Notes: generated from the sequence alone by a model not told the origin. Shown: positions 18,501 to 22,163, counted from the stretch's first letter. The stretch is DNA of 22,391 bases from a virus (IMGVR_UViG_3300044633_001257:1-22391); one strand, 5' to 3'. Made by a program: numbers and translations.

Positions 18501-19912
18501 TGCCCAGTGTATGTTTCTAATGCAGCTGGTGAATAAGAAAAATTAATAATTTGATCTTTTACAAAATTAACAGTATCAAGCCATTGTATTAATCCTTCGC
18601 TTGTTGGATTATCATAATTATAACTAACACCTTCCCAATATGAATTATAGTTAGTTGCAGCTGTGCTTGAGTTTGGACTAGTTGCACCTAACACAATATC
18701 ATTACTAACACTAGTTAATAATGAATTGACTTTTGCTGCTAACGTAACATGATTGTATGCAAATGGATTAACATATCTTTTATTAATATATGCAACCGTC
18801 TCAGCTTGAATAAATTCTCTGTTTGCTTGTAAGTAGTTAAACGCAGCAACATACCCTGCATCAGTAGTCTTTCCGCTAGTTAACGCAACTTTTTGTATAG
18901 TAGAGAACGATTGATCCGGACCAACTGTATACGAAATGCGTTGTTTATAAGGACCAGGTTCTTGACTTGCAATTGATATTAACGATTCTGCATGTAATAA
19001 TGCTGATCCAATAGATTTAAATGCATAATTCCAAAATCTACCTTCTTTTCCTGCAGGTGTTTGCGTCTGTAAATCATCTCCGCTAGTTGCTACATATAAA
19101 TTAACATTACTTGAAAATGTTTTATTATCAACATAATATGCAGTAGCGGCCTGCAAATCAGCTTTTGCATTATTTCCGACAAATCCTGCAAGATCTTTTG
19201 GATGGTCATTTAGATACAACGGACCGGACATAGTATCGCCACCGCGGTATACTACATCTTTACGCGGAACAATTGAAGTTGTTAAATAATTTCCAGTTAA
19301 TGTTGGATCATAATATTCACTAGTAGTATCAACTTGAGAAGTATTAATTGATAAAGATGGAGGAACTACTTGACCTGACTCATTTTTATACCCAATAACA
19401 CCATTATATACGCCTAAATATGTTTTATTAGCATAACCAACAGTTACCGGAAGTTGATCAAATGTAGTTTGTGTGTCCCATTTAAGATTAAACGCATCTA
19501 CAACTGCTTGGCTTGGATCAGCTACTCGTCCAATTGGTTTAAAATTTACGTTAAATGGGTATTTAATTTCAGGGTTAATGTCATCTGAAACTTTTGCCGC
19601 ACTTGATGAAATTGTCACAGAGTGAGTTTCAACTCTAGTTATTGGATCAGTATAATCCTTAATATCAATACTAATATTAGTACCCGGTTCTAAATCTCTA
19701 GCAATTAATTTATTGCCGCTATCATTACCCATGATAAGCTGATTTTGAGTATACTCAGTACCGTCATTTAACTGAGAAAGAGTTATTCGGCCTTGACCAA
19801 AAATAGAATAAATTTCATTAAAATTTTCGTTAACTTTACGAAATGAATCACGTATACTGTCACCAGTACCGTCATTTCCTTGTACACCGATATCGATTAT
19901 CTGTTTTGCCAT
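6554..19912 (-). CDS. Giant 4452-residue T4-like phage virion structural protein with C-terminal lectin-like domain
   Basis: A single unbroken 13.4-kb reading frame. Residues 1-40 carry the phage virion motif IDIGVQGNDGTGDSIRDSF plus VNENFNEIYSIFG. Residues about 271-330 (LYVATSGDD, EPGPYKQRISY), 1404-1434 (ESGIYYEDLPLRL, SIKGDEFRRTLIRPK), 1676-1700 (RILGLTFQSQGGFAMV), 2220-2254 (MFNDLAYGIIATNGAF), 2405-2445 (NVKPTRPSTALQYVD, YRVIAYNLSESTG) and 3555-3748 resemble blocks I associate with large virion proteins of marine T4-like phages. Between these are six helical modules (RDxxxxxDAxxxDxxxGG), FCCH-like segments with HGLSNG and TTYYVI motifs (about 2878, 2956, 3294), GGSGYTSAPALTI-type repeats (3073, 3111) and a duplicated 164-nt module. 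The C-terminus (about 4110-4452) has RGLLVEEQRKNLL, WGAQLEEGAFATSYIPT and a final ARIVYYAKRLTDLE, typical of a LamG/ConA-like fold. The start has AAGGGG 11 nt upstream and a late-type promoter. Role in distal tail or host attachment is inferred. Confidence 0.9.
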   Translation of the reverse strand: MAKQIIDIGVQGNDGTGDSIRDSFRKVNENFNEIYSIFGQGRITLSQLNDGTEYTQNQLIMGNDSGNKLIARDLEPGTNISIDIKDYTDPITRVETHSVTISSSAAKVSDDINPEIKYPFNVNFKPIGRVADPSQAVVDAFNLKWDTQTTFDQLPVTVGYANKTYLGVYNGVIGYKNESGQVVPPSLSINTSQVDTTSEYYDPTLTGNYLTTSIVPRKDVVYRGGDTMSGPLYLNDHPKDLAGFVGNNAKADLQAATAYYVDNKTFSSNVNLYVATSGDDLQTQTPAGKEGRFWNYAFKSIGSALLHAESLISIASQEPGPYKQRISYTVGPDQSFSTIQKVALTSGKTTDAGYVAAFNYLQANREFIQAETVAYINKRYVNPFAYNHVTLAAKVNSLLTSVSNDIVLGATSPNSSTAATNYNSYWEGVSYNYDNPTSEGLIQWLDTVNFVKDQIINFSYSPAALETYTGQIIDALAYDLLFLSNYQSIQASIAFKDEGTNISPSQLSDMLTVKPITITSAECVGSYVTLHFNPTATIVFPVDSEILINAAFIGKKPTTIPVTLLPYSNFLIQSFTVKLSTTSSVSFLKGTTDFITDDYTVTGTFDRKNVINMLVLNPTISDADTYKASLISNAKLIATYVTTGALPEVVFPTPAVPNVLYDVTGHVSAKKLILENITFIQSETIAYLSSKFPNIIYDRKLAVRDVKYILWSLVYDVMYGGNSQSVYAGNSFWSGAATYFTTASVKIAVIAAVRRINELVQSIILNDTLEVTYQQSVRQYKNDTLSNGIVASTSLSTNITLIADIMTSLANVPSSIDTPDITSAELDVQTAFTSIIDDKLVYTTNPESSTSWFMDHFYPVINDTINQDKITNLFAKITDIIESGQHPLDANATDFPTYPTLTDVITKAVTGNVTLTAALINAAITSIETNIQDIITDSGNAITGITNAQKLQYESELRNVIVAVCYDIKFGGTTASVRAAGKLTQIGTKLNTQAIIQQSLDFMLTYIVNAQVADLITLKFNAVSGQFNTVKTTATPVNLALYSSAMYVEPLALRDLITNEVNAATIVNDTISYVDVAYAGGFEYDESLCFRDVGSVVDAMSIDIITGGTWQSITVGKSFYKNSSARTIAVGGTHYTQSLAGLQYALKVGQQVLDGVSAVRFQSIPQVFTLTSFASSSIGVAYNNESVDPLARAKFVTGMNAVIDILQYGVGYAQTPVYGTGLWHVIVNNGGRGYVDQGAPLNNDIFPAKVVVGVGKSSINLSASEAYGSIVKYEANQDTSLMIISINSISQFTLSYKNATTGTIVFTVPGVNTVVLGVSTSTVFTGSVTAGFYTVTLTSGDTSSLTIGQTPIKSSGTGAFGVTLITNVDTIQVRLTKPGFFVLGEELEFGETVKDLNITLFVESGIYYEDLPLRLSANMSIKGDEFRRTLIRPKDRVSQSPWCNIFFYRDAIIDALEIGLIDYNGINYAPAGISASIDGVTNKIVITLSNTYQSLLSWVGKVFTDMNVGKGTASAYTTTTTNLSVTIDHATINAGTGTTTGSVSSTYLTGTIAVNDYVWGTGIPNGSIITAVNMAVNPRTFTITFPNATDATSAITTTLKFIKQVDGNKKRGKAVVDSVSGNTFNCTVIYPFDTAGTYAPTTWRLFGTLNYGRHYLTNPLDPNSAPKNNKEIDVFLCNEGTRILGLTFQSQGGFAMVLDPEGNIKTKSPYIQECASFSQSNNYKRFAGGQFIDGFAGRLYGNITGVADFGITLTVVGETNSGLDVRPPQPPCSFYVRGKRYQIDDVVDFNASTCTVILTLDKSTPYLYTTTGVLTFDSDKSKRDAGYVLDAITSDVALGTTYRTIHAGRRFLTVYSSRITSDLQDLTIAGLNYLLGSANSYVSSSTYDSARAAYSANLSIITGMISNGITATPASGIVWSATGVNNTGDDVLARKIIQNNKTFINTELSAYLESSTLFSLSDYPKYNVLTSQRDIGYVVDAITYDMFYGGDSQTKDSVESFYFNGTSYIPGEGALCQASYTRLKEILPYIIAGTTSPVSPGNSATQILTVATMLTSSISGTTLTVGSVTGTISVGMYVTGGSIPDNTYITGNISGSGAGSTWTVNQTVSATGSITIKGDGAPTAPSGYVTSLNTLCDVVIDYIVDSVYTTPTRSEVRTYPAIPASTAKTAYNVFFTDVVDVVTNQPTKTVTETTIETVVLSFLKNGANLRINLETGGNRSMLANDFAMFNDLAYGIIATNGAFTEQVCTFTYYAHTGLWANNGSNLRGVGCSNTFGNYGMRASGYDVTELPDSANLANHMVQSARVYKQSTVINEMTPTASVPATAVYIIGYDYKPTNGSIIEIDHSVYSGTLSSYTVTSIEYTTIQVNSQPVLKLNLNTSDTGAGSGLAKALYHGQLVSLRSTKSFKFNNIDNVKPTRPSTALQYVDSLNDVYRVIAYNLSESTGDTLGNNIAILQSDNSFSYYTFSTDTKGIATGDPSSDIQSTVAINGGKTTSTTLTVNSVTGILVGHTICGTGWAGQTVQSIAATVTMSTSSISGTTLTVGTVSGTIVVGMYLTGGTIPANTFITANLSGSGAGSTWTVSQTVVQASTTITGIGPVTLSAAPAATPYGTVYFTYKTQGSKVGDTKISVAQVSQLKVIDQVNKGTFVTAYNGRLHLVLKYVTPTFAVSKSYYSYTVGTSTLIVTGTADISSGALITKRNPSTEELEFSGIVNTAIYDGTTYTTITVINPVLYVSQVSYFTAGVVSFGVNATGYLELSSNAIINNAATGISVNALSYVNTVAQVDSVVSKVVTYNIPFSKDNILPKVDSYLTVANNSNSSYNGDHQVVDIVNQTVVTLSSITDFQVGMVVTSQVTIQSVSSVGGISTFTSTASHNMSVGDAVTANITNNINGFIKDTTYYVITTPTATSFTLGTTQGGSSLNLFGISVATGVVIASVTTSANISIFTTNINHGLSNNAAFTPGISTNGFIATTTYYVITSGLAANQFKLSATSGGTALGSFDTTASFLMTVSLKTPQTAIIPGGSAIIQAVSTDALVKTITISPACWIPANAPIRASLAASVASITIQNGGSGYTSAPALTIDGGSFTQQATATCTIVNGSINEVRVIIKGSGYVSDPSVTITPALGNIPSVAAVLKVNLSTAILREATSTAGVSTTQMSLLYVTDPNPLNVTPFGTADALTVSLTSTTVSASAAPSAATYNSVSGFTVAFTATTTLPPAVGAWCKVRLNGTPAYNGAYQVYAATTSTITLFYPGTSPGTSTSTTSTVITLPINGAAVAFTTSTNIVTLNGHGLSNGNVVSFASVTTTSSITANTNYYVINKTTDTFQLSTNGSTVVSLNASGTGVLSVSNNSFSVTYTVVGTLPAVSTWCNVDGNYNPLYNGYGLVTSTTSTPANTVTVLHTLNPGAYTFAGLVSASGSISATITGTGPWTATITNMFSTVGLSVGSTITATSNGGTLFGGTPTSVVVASIVSSSSITYTVTGGTIPTAGSITNIINTSPLAVTVTSTTTSASSSAYGISKPFGTKDSYTFNIGYASNTGAQVTTRISTCRATGHDFCDIGTGGYSTTNIPYSIYGEPALSRQVSNETLDESVGRCFYVSTNQDGIFRVGKFFSVDQGTGIVTLSSKTALSNIEAFGFSGGGAVVNEFSTDATMTDNSSNKVPVESSVRGYVDRRLGLDHGGSPMPFASIIGPGFIPLNGAAAMTGDLPMGSHRITGLSVPTSANDATTKQYVDDLVAGHNELSEMNDVLITSPAVSQLITYTGGVGAKWVNKTLTGNIAITYTVGTGVLSSAIVANAIVDSMVNAAADIAQSKLLLTKSSTRANATSISQADLGVASFHSNQFYSTNGWIELLTSTNVTTGINVNKLQWIAASSILGNLTNSPAAVTLNTPGEVVTAGDGVKNASFTSLGVMTVKTLTTGNVASTYEIVPITTSGGINSMVKTGTQGEINVAQLQIDSVTALDVSPTGTALTKKLLFTTPGVFEFLTAEGTTAANAVTTINGTIDNSGTNGNIKALAVTSIVGTTGSTLNGKWTVPVGSSLVIQGSITSSGGGLTASTDRPIIRPVIMFDFANAKTLDPRITFSRLSTATYFNVAGVLKTAKENQPRFDHDPLTNEPRGLLVEEQRKNLLAWSETFATSGAILPNYNWVDTGITRATSSVLSPDGVNNAIRFTANATDATLSIAGGSVSNTYRTFSVWIRPVATLLGTVSITFDNGTNWNVVTFTDTTRLTRISFSKSTVHTGIIIKLSTATDAVVLWGAQLEEGAFATSYIPTLSTEVIRSADNAEVTGTNFSSWYRKDEGTLIVSHSATGIDISITPKDYGGAVLTNSNLTSVLSVRCSSTGAGPLSALVYDSYGTSASTTQFAFTGYTTSLANSVVTHALAYKANSCSHSYNGTDAEVDSPSTAIIASDIIRLIISNGSGSQTIARIVYYAKRLTDLEHKAITTQ
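12160..12323 (-). repeat. Diverged 164-nt direct repeat, copy A
   Basis: Aligns without gaps to 13597-13760, 1437 nt away (exactly 479 codons, so in frame). Both encode a module of the type SSISGTTLTVGxVxGTIxVGMY, then GSGAGSTWTVxQTV. Most differences are single-base changes, consistent with duplication followed by divergence. The module is a common beta-rich building block in phage tail proteins. Confidence 0.75.
13597..13760 (-). repeat. Diverged 164-nt direct repeat, copy B
   Basis: Second copy of the module at 12160-12323, in the same frame and of the same length. It encodes SSISGTTLTVGSVTGTISVG, then MYVTGGSIPDNTYITG and the GSGAGSTWTV ending. In minus-strand reading order this copy comes first in the giant protein. 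Confidence 0.75.
13935..18520 (-). repeat. Six dispersed helical modules in the giant protein
   Basis: Six diverged copies of a pattern close to R-D-(V/I/A)-x-(Y/S)-(V/I)-(V/L)-D-A-(I/M)-x-x-D-x-x-(x)-G-G-x-x-(x)-(S/T) occur near residues 472 (IIDALAYDLLF), 704 (RDVKYILWSLVYDVMYGG), 957 (NVIVAVCYDIKFGG), 1090 (RDVGSVVDAMSIDIITGG), 1824 (RDAGYVLDAITSDVALG) and 1972 (RDIGYVVDAITYDMFYGG). Most are preceded by a helical stretch with an I-x-x-E-x-x-A-Y-(I/L) pattern and followed by an AGxxFY-like segment. The span given covers all copies; they are not contiguous. Confidence 0.65.
18020..18056. other. Perfect 13-bp stem hairpin inside the giant gene
   Basis: AATAAGTGATGCT (18020-18032) is the exact reverse complement of AGCATCACTTATT (18044-18056), around an 11-nt loop. 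It falls at codons about 620-631 of the giant gene. No U-tract follows on either strand. It is one of the longest perfect inverted repeats I could find in the window. Confidence 0.6.
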
Positions 19913-19953
19913 TTTACGTTACACCCCTTATGTGAACACATTTCTTGATATCG

Positions 19954-19961
19954 TATTTATC
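19954..19961 (-). promoter_or_regulatory. T4-late-like promoter for the structural operon
   Basis: Reading on the minus strand, GATAAATA matches the T4 late -10 element TATAAATA at 7 of 8 positions. It lies 42 nt before the ATG of the giant gene, in the only non-coding gap upstream of it. No convincing -35 element is seen, as expected for sigma-gp55-type late promoters. The predicted leader of about 35 nt contains the AAGGGG ribosome site. Confidence 0.5.
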
Positions 19962-19971
19962 AAAAAAATTT

Positions 19972-19977
19972 TATAAT
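19972..19977 (+). promoter_or_regulatory. Possible sigma-70 -10 box for the zinc-ribbon gene
   Basis: A perfect TATAAT lies 17 nt before the ATG at 19995. The nearest -35-like hexamer, TTGATA at 19945-19950, is 21 nt away, which is too far for a good promoter. If used, the mRNA would begin about 10 nt before the ATG, giving an almost leaderless message. That would fit the absence of a ribosome-binding site there. Confidence 0.35.
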
Positions 19978-19994
19978 CTTAATGTAAATACAAT

Positions 19995-20282
19995 ATGATT
20001 ATCTCTAGAGAATACATTACTACTGAATACACTCGAACAAGTAAATTAGGAGTTGAACATACTTATTTTAGAAAGAAAACTATTATTATGTTAAGATGCG
20101 ACTGTTGCGGTTTGGAATTTAATAGACCTAAAGGATCAATGGCGCCTGCACGATTATCTAATCAAGTATACCATGTATGTAACATGTGTGATGTAAAAGC
20201 GTTTGCACAGTCAAAAGGAGTTGAGACTAGAAATGTTTGGAATATGCCAGTTAGTAGTCTTAAGAATCTAACCAAATTATAA
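19995..20282 (+). CDS. Small phage zinc-ribbon protein
   Basis: A 95-residue basic protein. C35-x2-C38 (within RCDCCG, so C37 is also present) and C62-x2-C65 (CNMC) form a likely four-cysteine zinc site, separated by a NRPKGSMAPARLSN linker. The N-terminal part (EYITTEYTRTSKLGVEHTYF, RKK) is well formed and resembles small phage proteins I associate with this family, so the first ATG is preferred over the internal ATG at codon 32. No Shine-Dalgarno is visible before it. The context (HVCNMCDVKAFAQSKG, then WNMPVS) is unlike a classical transcription factor. Nucleic-acid binding is plausible, but no catalytic residues of an HNH or other nuclease are seen. It is followed 19 nt later by the AT-hook protein, probably in the same transcript. 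Confidence 0.8.
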   Translation: MIISREYITTEYTRTSKLGVEHTYFRKKTIIMLRCDCCGLEFNRPKGSMAPARLSNQVYHVCNMCDVKAFAQSKGVETRNVWNMPVSSLKNLTKL

Positions 20283-20301
20283 ATATGAAAAAGGAGATAT
20301 T

Positions 20302-20646
20302 ATGTTTGAATTTATTAAATCATTATTTAGAAAAAATCGTCCCGAGGAGACTAACGCCGCATCAAAATGCCCGTTCCTTGGACATTCGTCATATACTGAT
20401 GAAGAGGAAGTTGAGCCAGTTACTGTAATACCGGCTAAACCAAAAACAACTAAACCAAAAAAACTAAAAATAGTTGAACCTGCTGCTGAAATTATTGATG
20501 TTACTCCGGCAATTGCAAAGGGTGTTAAACCGGCTGCTAAAAAAACTAAGAAACCTACAGTTAAAGCTGAGCCTGCAAATATTGTTCAATTTGTGCAACC
20601 TGCACCAGCTAAGAAAAAAGGTCGTCCTAAGAAAGACAAAGTATAA
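20302..20646 (+). CDS. Lys/Pro/Ala-rich small protein with C-terminal AT-hook
   Basis: A 114-residue protein with three zones: an amphipathic start (MFEFIKSLFRKNR), a short region with one Cys and an acidic patch (residues 22-40, TDEEEVEP), and a long low-complexity Lys/Pro/Ala tail. The tail ends in KKKGRPKKDK (residues about 104-113), which contains the GRP core of an AT-hook that binds the minor groove of AT-rich DNA. The middle is probably disordered. A strong AAGGAG lies 5 nt before the ATG, supporting the start. A DNA-binding or nucleoid-type role is inferred from the AT-hook and charge; no family is recognised. Histone-like or scaffold functions are alternatives. Confidence 0.8.
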   Translation: MFEFIKSLFRKNRPEETNAASKCPFLGHSSYTDEEEVEPVTVIPAKPKTTKPKKLKIVEPAAEIIDVTPAIAKGVKPAAKKTKKPTVKAEPANIVQFVQPAPAKKKGRPKKDKV

Positions 20647-20674
20647 CATTGCAAACTTTGCACAACTATGTTAT

Positions 20675-20680
20675 TATAAT
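20675..20680 (+). promoter_or_regulatory. Possible -10 box before the 26-codon frame
   Basis: TATAAT lies 26 nt before the GTG at 20707. The available -35-like hexamers (TTGCAA at 20649, TTGCAC at 20658) have spacers of 20 and 11 nt, both poor. A small palindrome GCAAACTTTGC (20651-20661) lies just upstream. This is a weak call. Confidence 0.25.
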
Positions 20681-20706
20681 GCTTTATATAACTAAGAGGT
20701 GCTACT

Positions 20707-20787
20707 GTGAAAAAAATTGGCTTTGCTTGCAAGTATGTTGACAGAACTAAAACCGGGTTTGACCAGTATAAAGAAGAATTTATGTAA
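20707..20787 (+). pseudogene. 26-codon frame, probable truncated 5' end of a larger gene
   Basis: A GTG-started frame begins KKIGFACKYVDRTKTGF and stops after 26 codons. AGAGG lies 7 nt before the GTG, a good ribosome site, so translation is likely. The opening hydrophobic strand (K-K-I-G-F-A-C-K) resembles the first beta strand of TIM-barrel DNA-repair enzymes of the UvdE/UV-damage-endonuclease type, which I recall starting with (K/R)-x-G-(F/Y)-A-C in phages. This is a weak match from a short peptide. The strong terminator starts 5 nt after the stop, so nothing of the rest of such a gene remains here. The frame could instead encode a real 26-residue peptide. Confidence 0.45.
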
Positions 20788-20792
20788 TCAAT

Positions 20793-20820
20793 AAAAAAGG
20801 CAGCCTAAGCTGCCTTTTTT
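20793..20820. terminator. Strong bidirectional intrinsic terminator
   Basis: GGCAGC (20799-20804) and GCTGCC (20809-20814) form a GC stem with loop CTAA, flanked by six A on the left and six T on the right. Each strand therefore has a GC hairpin followed by a U-tract. It lies between the 26-codon frame (+) and queD (-), whose stops are 5 nt and 1 nt away, so it can end both convergent transcripts. Confidence 0.92.
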
Positions 20821-20821
20821 C

Positions 20822-21355
20822 TTATCCAGTATATCTACAGTGGCTTTTGCGAGTTTCCCACAGCTCAACTGCAGTAACCTTTGCTACATCACCCATGCGT
20901 GATTGTGCATATTCAAACAAATACTTACAGATGTTTTCACTAGTTGGTACAAAATCTACTAGTACAAAACTGTTATAATGTAACTGCTCACCTTCAGTTA
21001 ATCCGACCCAGTTGTAAGTTCCTAAGTTAGTAAAGTTTGCAAATGGGTGTTCTGAATTCCTCCATTCGTTACCTGTAATTAACTTAAAGTTTGGATCATT
21101 GATATCAATCATAAACTTATGATCTAGCACATCATCTACAAATTGTTTCATAAAGTTTAAATTCTTAAAGTCCGTAACCATTTCAGAATGATCTAACGTA
21201 TCAGAACCTAAAAATACTTTAATTGAATAACTGTGTCCGTGTAAATGCTTGCAGGCACAGTCAGTTGAAATACTTAACTCAACATGATTTAACTTTTGTG
21301 CCCATACTCTGTGTCCGCCTTCCCACGAAAATGTTTTGTCTATTTCCCACTTCAT
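20822..21355 (-). CDS. queD: 6-carboxy-5,6,7,8-tetrahydropterin synthase (QueD/PTPS family)
   Basis: The enzyme converts 7,8-dihydroneopterin triphosphate to 6-carboxytetrahydropterin, the second step from GTP towards preQ0, the 7-deazaguanine precursor. In the 177-residue protein the zinc ligands are H15 (GGHRVW), H39 and H41 (LHGHSY). The catalytic Cys is C35 in the family pattern C-x3-H-G-H. D78-H79 (LDHKF) form the Asp/His pair, PTSE is at 137-140, and the substrate-binding Glu is E167 in WETRKSHCRY. It is longer than bacterial QueD of about 120 residues, largely through an insertion around 84-130. AGGAA lies 7 nt before the ATG, and a perfect sigma-70 promoter lies upstream. In phages such genes commonly feed 7-deazaguanine modification of phage DNA; tRNA queuosine synthesis is the alternative. 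No queC, queE, folE or transglycosylase gene is in this window. Confidence 0.93.
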   Translation of the reverse strand: MKWEIDKTFSWEGGHRVWAQKLNHVELSISTDCACKHLHGHSYSIKVFLGSDTLDHSEMVTDFKNLNFMKQFVDDVLDHKFMIDINDPNFKLITGNEWRNSEHPFANFTNLGTYNWVGLTEGEQLHYNSFVLVDFVPTSENICKYLFEYAQSRMGDVAKVTAVELWETRKSHCRYTG

Positions 21356-21386
21356 ATATAAATTCCTATTGTTAAATTAAAAACAT

Positions 21387-21415
21387 ATTATACATTATTT
21401 AGAAAATTTTGTCAA
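21387..21415 (-). promoter_or_regulatory. Perfect-consensus sigma-70 promoter for queD
   Basis: On the minus strand, TTGACA (21415-21410) and TATAAT (21392-21387) are both exact consensus and are separated by exactly 17 nt. Transcription would start near 21380, about 25 nt before the queD ATG. This implies early expression by unmodified host RNA polymerase. Confidence 0.9.
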
Positions 21416-21421
21416 TCAGAT

Positions 21422-21429
21422 AATAAATA
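21422..21429 (+). promoter_or_regulatory. Possible T4-late-like promoter for the GIY-YIG gene
   Basis: AATAAATA matches the T4 late box TATAAATA at 7 of 8 positions and is preceded by another TA. Transcription would start at about 21435-21436, exactly where the leader hairpin begins. The short AT-rich motif can arise by chance in this genome. Confidence 0.35.
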
Positions 21430-21434
21430 GAAAG

Positions 21435-21464
21435 GTAGTTCACGGAATAGGGATTCCTAACTAC
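21435..21464 (+). other. Two-part leader hairpin before the GIY-YIG gene
   Basis: GTAGTT (21435-21440) pairs with AACTAC (21459-21464), and GGAAT (21444-21448) pairs with ATTCC (21453-21457) around an AGGG loop. A CAC/T internal loop joins the two stems. The hairpin ends 11 nt before the GGAGG ribosome site (21476-21480), so it leaves the site free. A role as mRNA 5' stabiliser or regulatory structure is inference. Confidence 0.6.
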
Positions 21465-21488
21465 TCTAACGTCTGGGAGGACATCAGC

Positions 21489-22163
21489 ATGAGTATTTAT
21501 AATACTTCATCATTTACTAATTTTAAACCAACATGGCTCTATATTAAACAGCACTCTATAACTGGAAAACTCTATTTTGGAAAAACAACAGTTAACGACC
21601 CAACATCATATTACGGTTCAGGAGTTGTCTGGACTAGACACATTAATAAACACGGCAAACAACATGTTGTAACGTTATGGACAGAACTGTTCACTTCAAT
21701 AGACGATTGTACTAGATTTGCATTAGAATTTTCAGAAAAAATGAATATTGTAGAATCAAAATCATGGGCAAATCTTAAAGTCGAAGACGGTCGTATGGGC
21801 GGATCGTACTTATATACCAATCAACAAAAAGAACAACTTTCAAAAACTATTAAAGAAAAACAATGGACTGGTGAAAAAGGAATAACTAGAAGAAATTTAC
21901 ATTCTACAAAATTTTCTGGTTTAAATAATCCATCAGCAAAAACTTATAAAATTGTAACCTCATCAAACGAAGAATTTATAATTTGCGGAGGATTGAAAGA
22001 GTTTTGTAAAGAACAAAATTTAACTTATGACACAGTACGACAGTGGATAAACAAAGGTGTTGTTAGGATTACAAATTCAAAAGATAATTCTCTTTATTTA
22101 TCTAAAACTAAAAGAACAATATTAGGTTGGGAAATAATTGAAATCTCAAAATGCATACCTTAA
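21489..22163 (+). CDS. GIY-YIG family nuclease, probable free-standing homing endonuclease
   Basis: The N-terminal domain of this 224-residue protein is GIY-YIG-like: W-L-Y18-I19 followed by Y29-F-G31-K-T, then YYGSGVVWTRHINKHG, the form seen in phage GIY-YIG proteins of the Y(K/Y)GSGxxWxxHxxxHG type. R50 or a nearby basic residue, E80 (FALEFSEK) and N95 (SWANLK) are candidates for the catalytic Arg, Glu and Asn of the family. The middle (GLNNPSAK, about 142-149) is NUMOD3-like. The C-terminal segment (GGLKEFCKEQNLTYDTVRQW, INKG) resembles the NUMOD1/IENR-type helix-turn-helix DNA-binding module. GGAGG lies 8 nt before the ATG. No intron or split host gene surrounds it, so it is probably a free-standing element inserted between phage genes. 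A DNA-repair nuclease is the less likely alternative. Confidence 0.82.
   Translation: MSIYNTSSFTNFKPTWLYIKQHSITGKLYFGKTTVNDPTSYYGSGVVWTRHINKHGKQHVVTLWTELFTSIDDCTRFALEFSEKMNIVESKSWANLKVEDGRMGGSYLYTNQQKEQLSKTIKEKQWTGEKGITRRNLHSTKFSGLNNPSAKTYKIVTSSNEEFIICGGLKEFCKEQNLTYDTVRQWINKGVVRITNSKDNSLYLSKTKRTILGWEIIEISKCIP

Noticed and set aside
19913-19994. tRNA or other structured RNA in the divergent gap
   Set aside because: The gap is 82 nt, AT-rich and without cloverleaf pairing; it is filled by promoter and ribosome-site signals.
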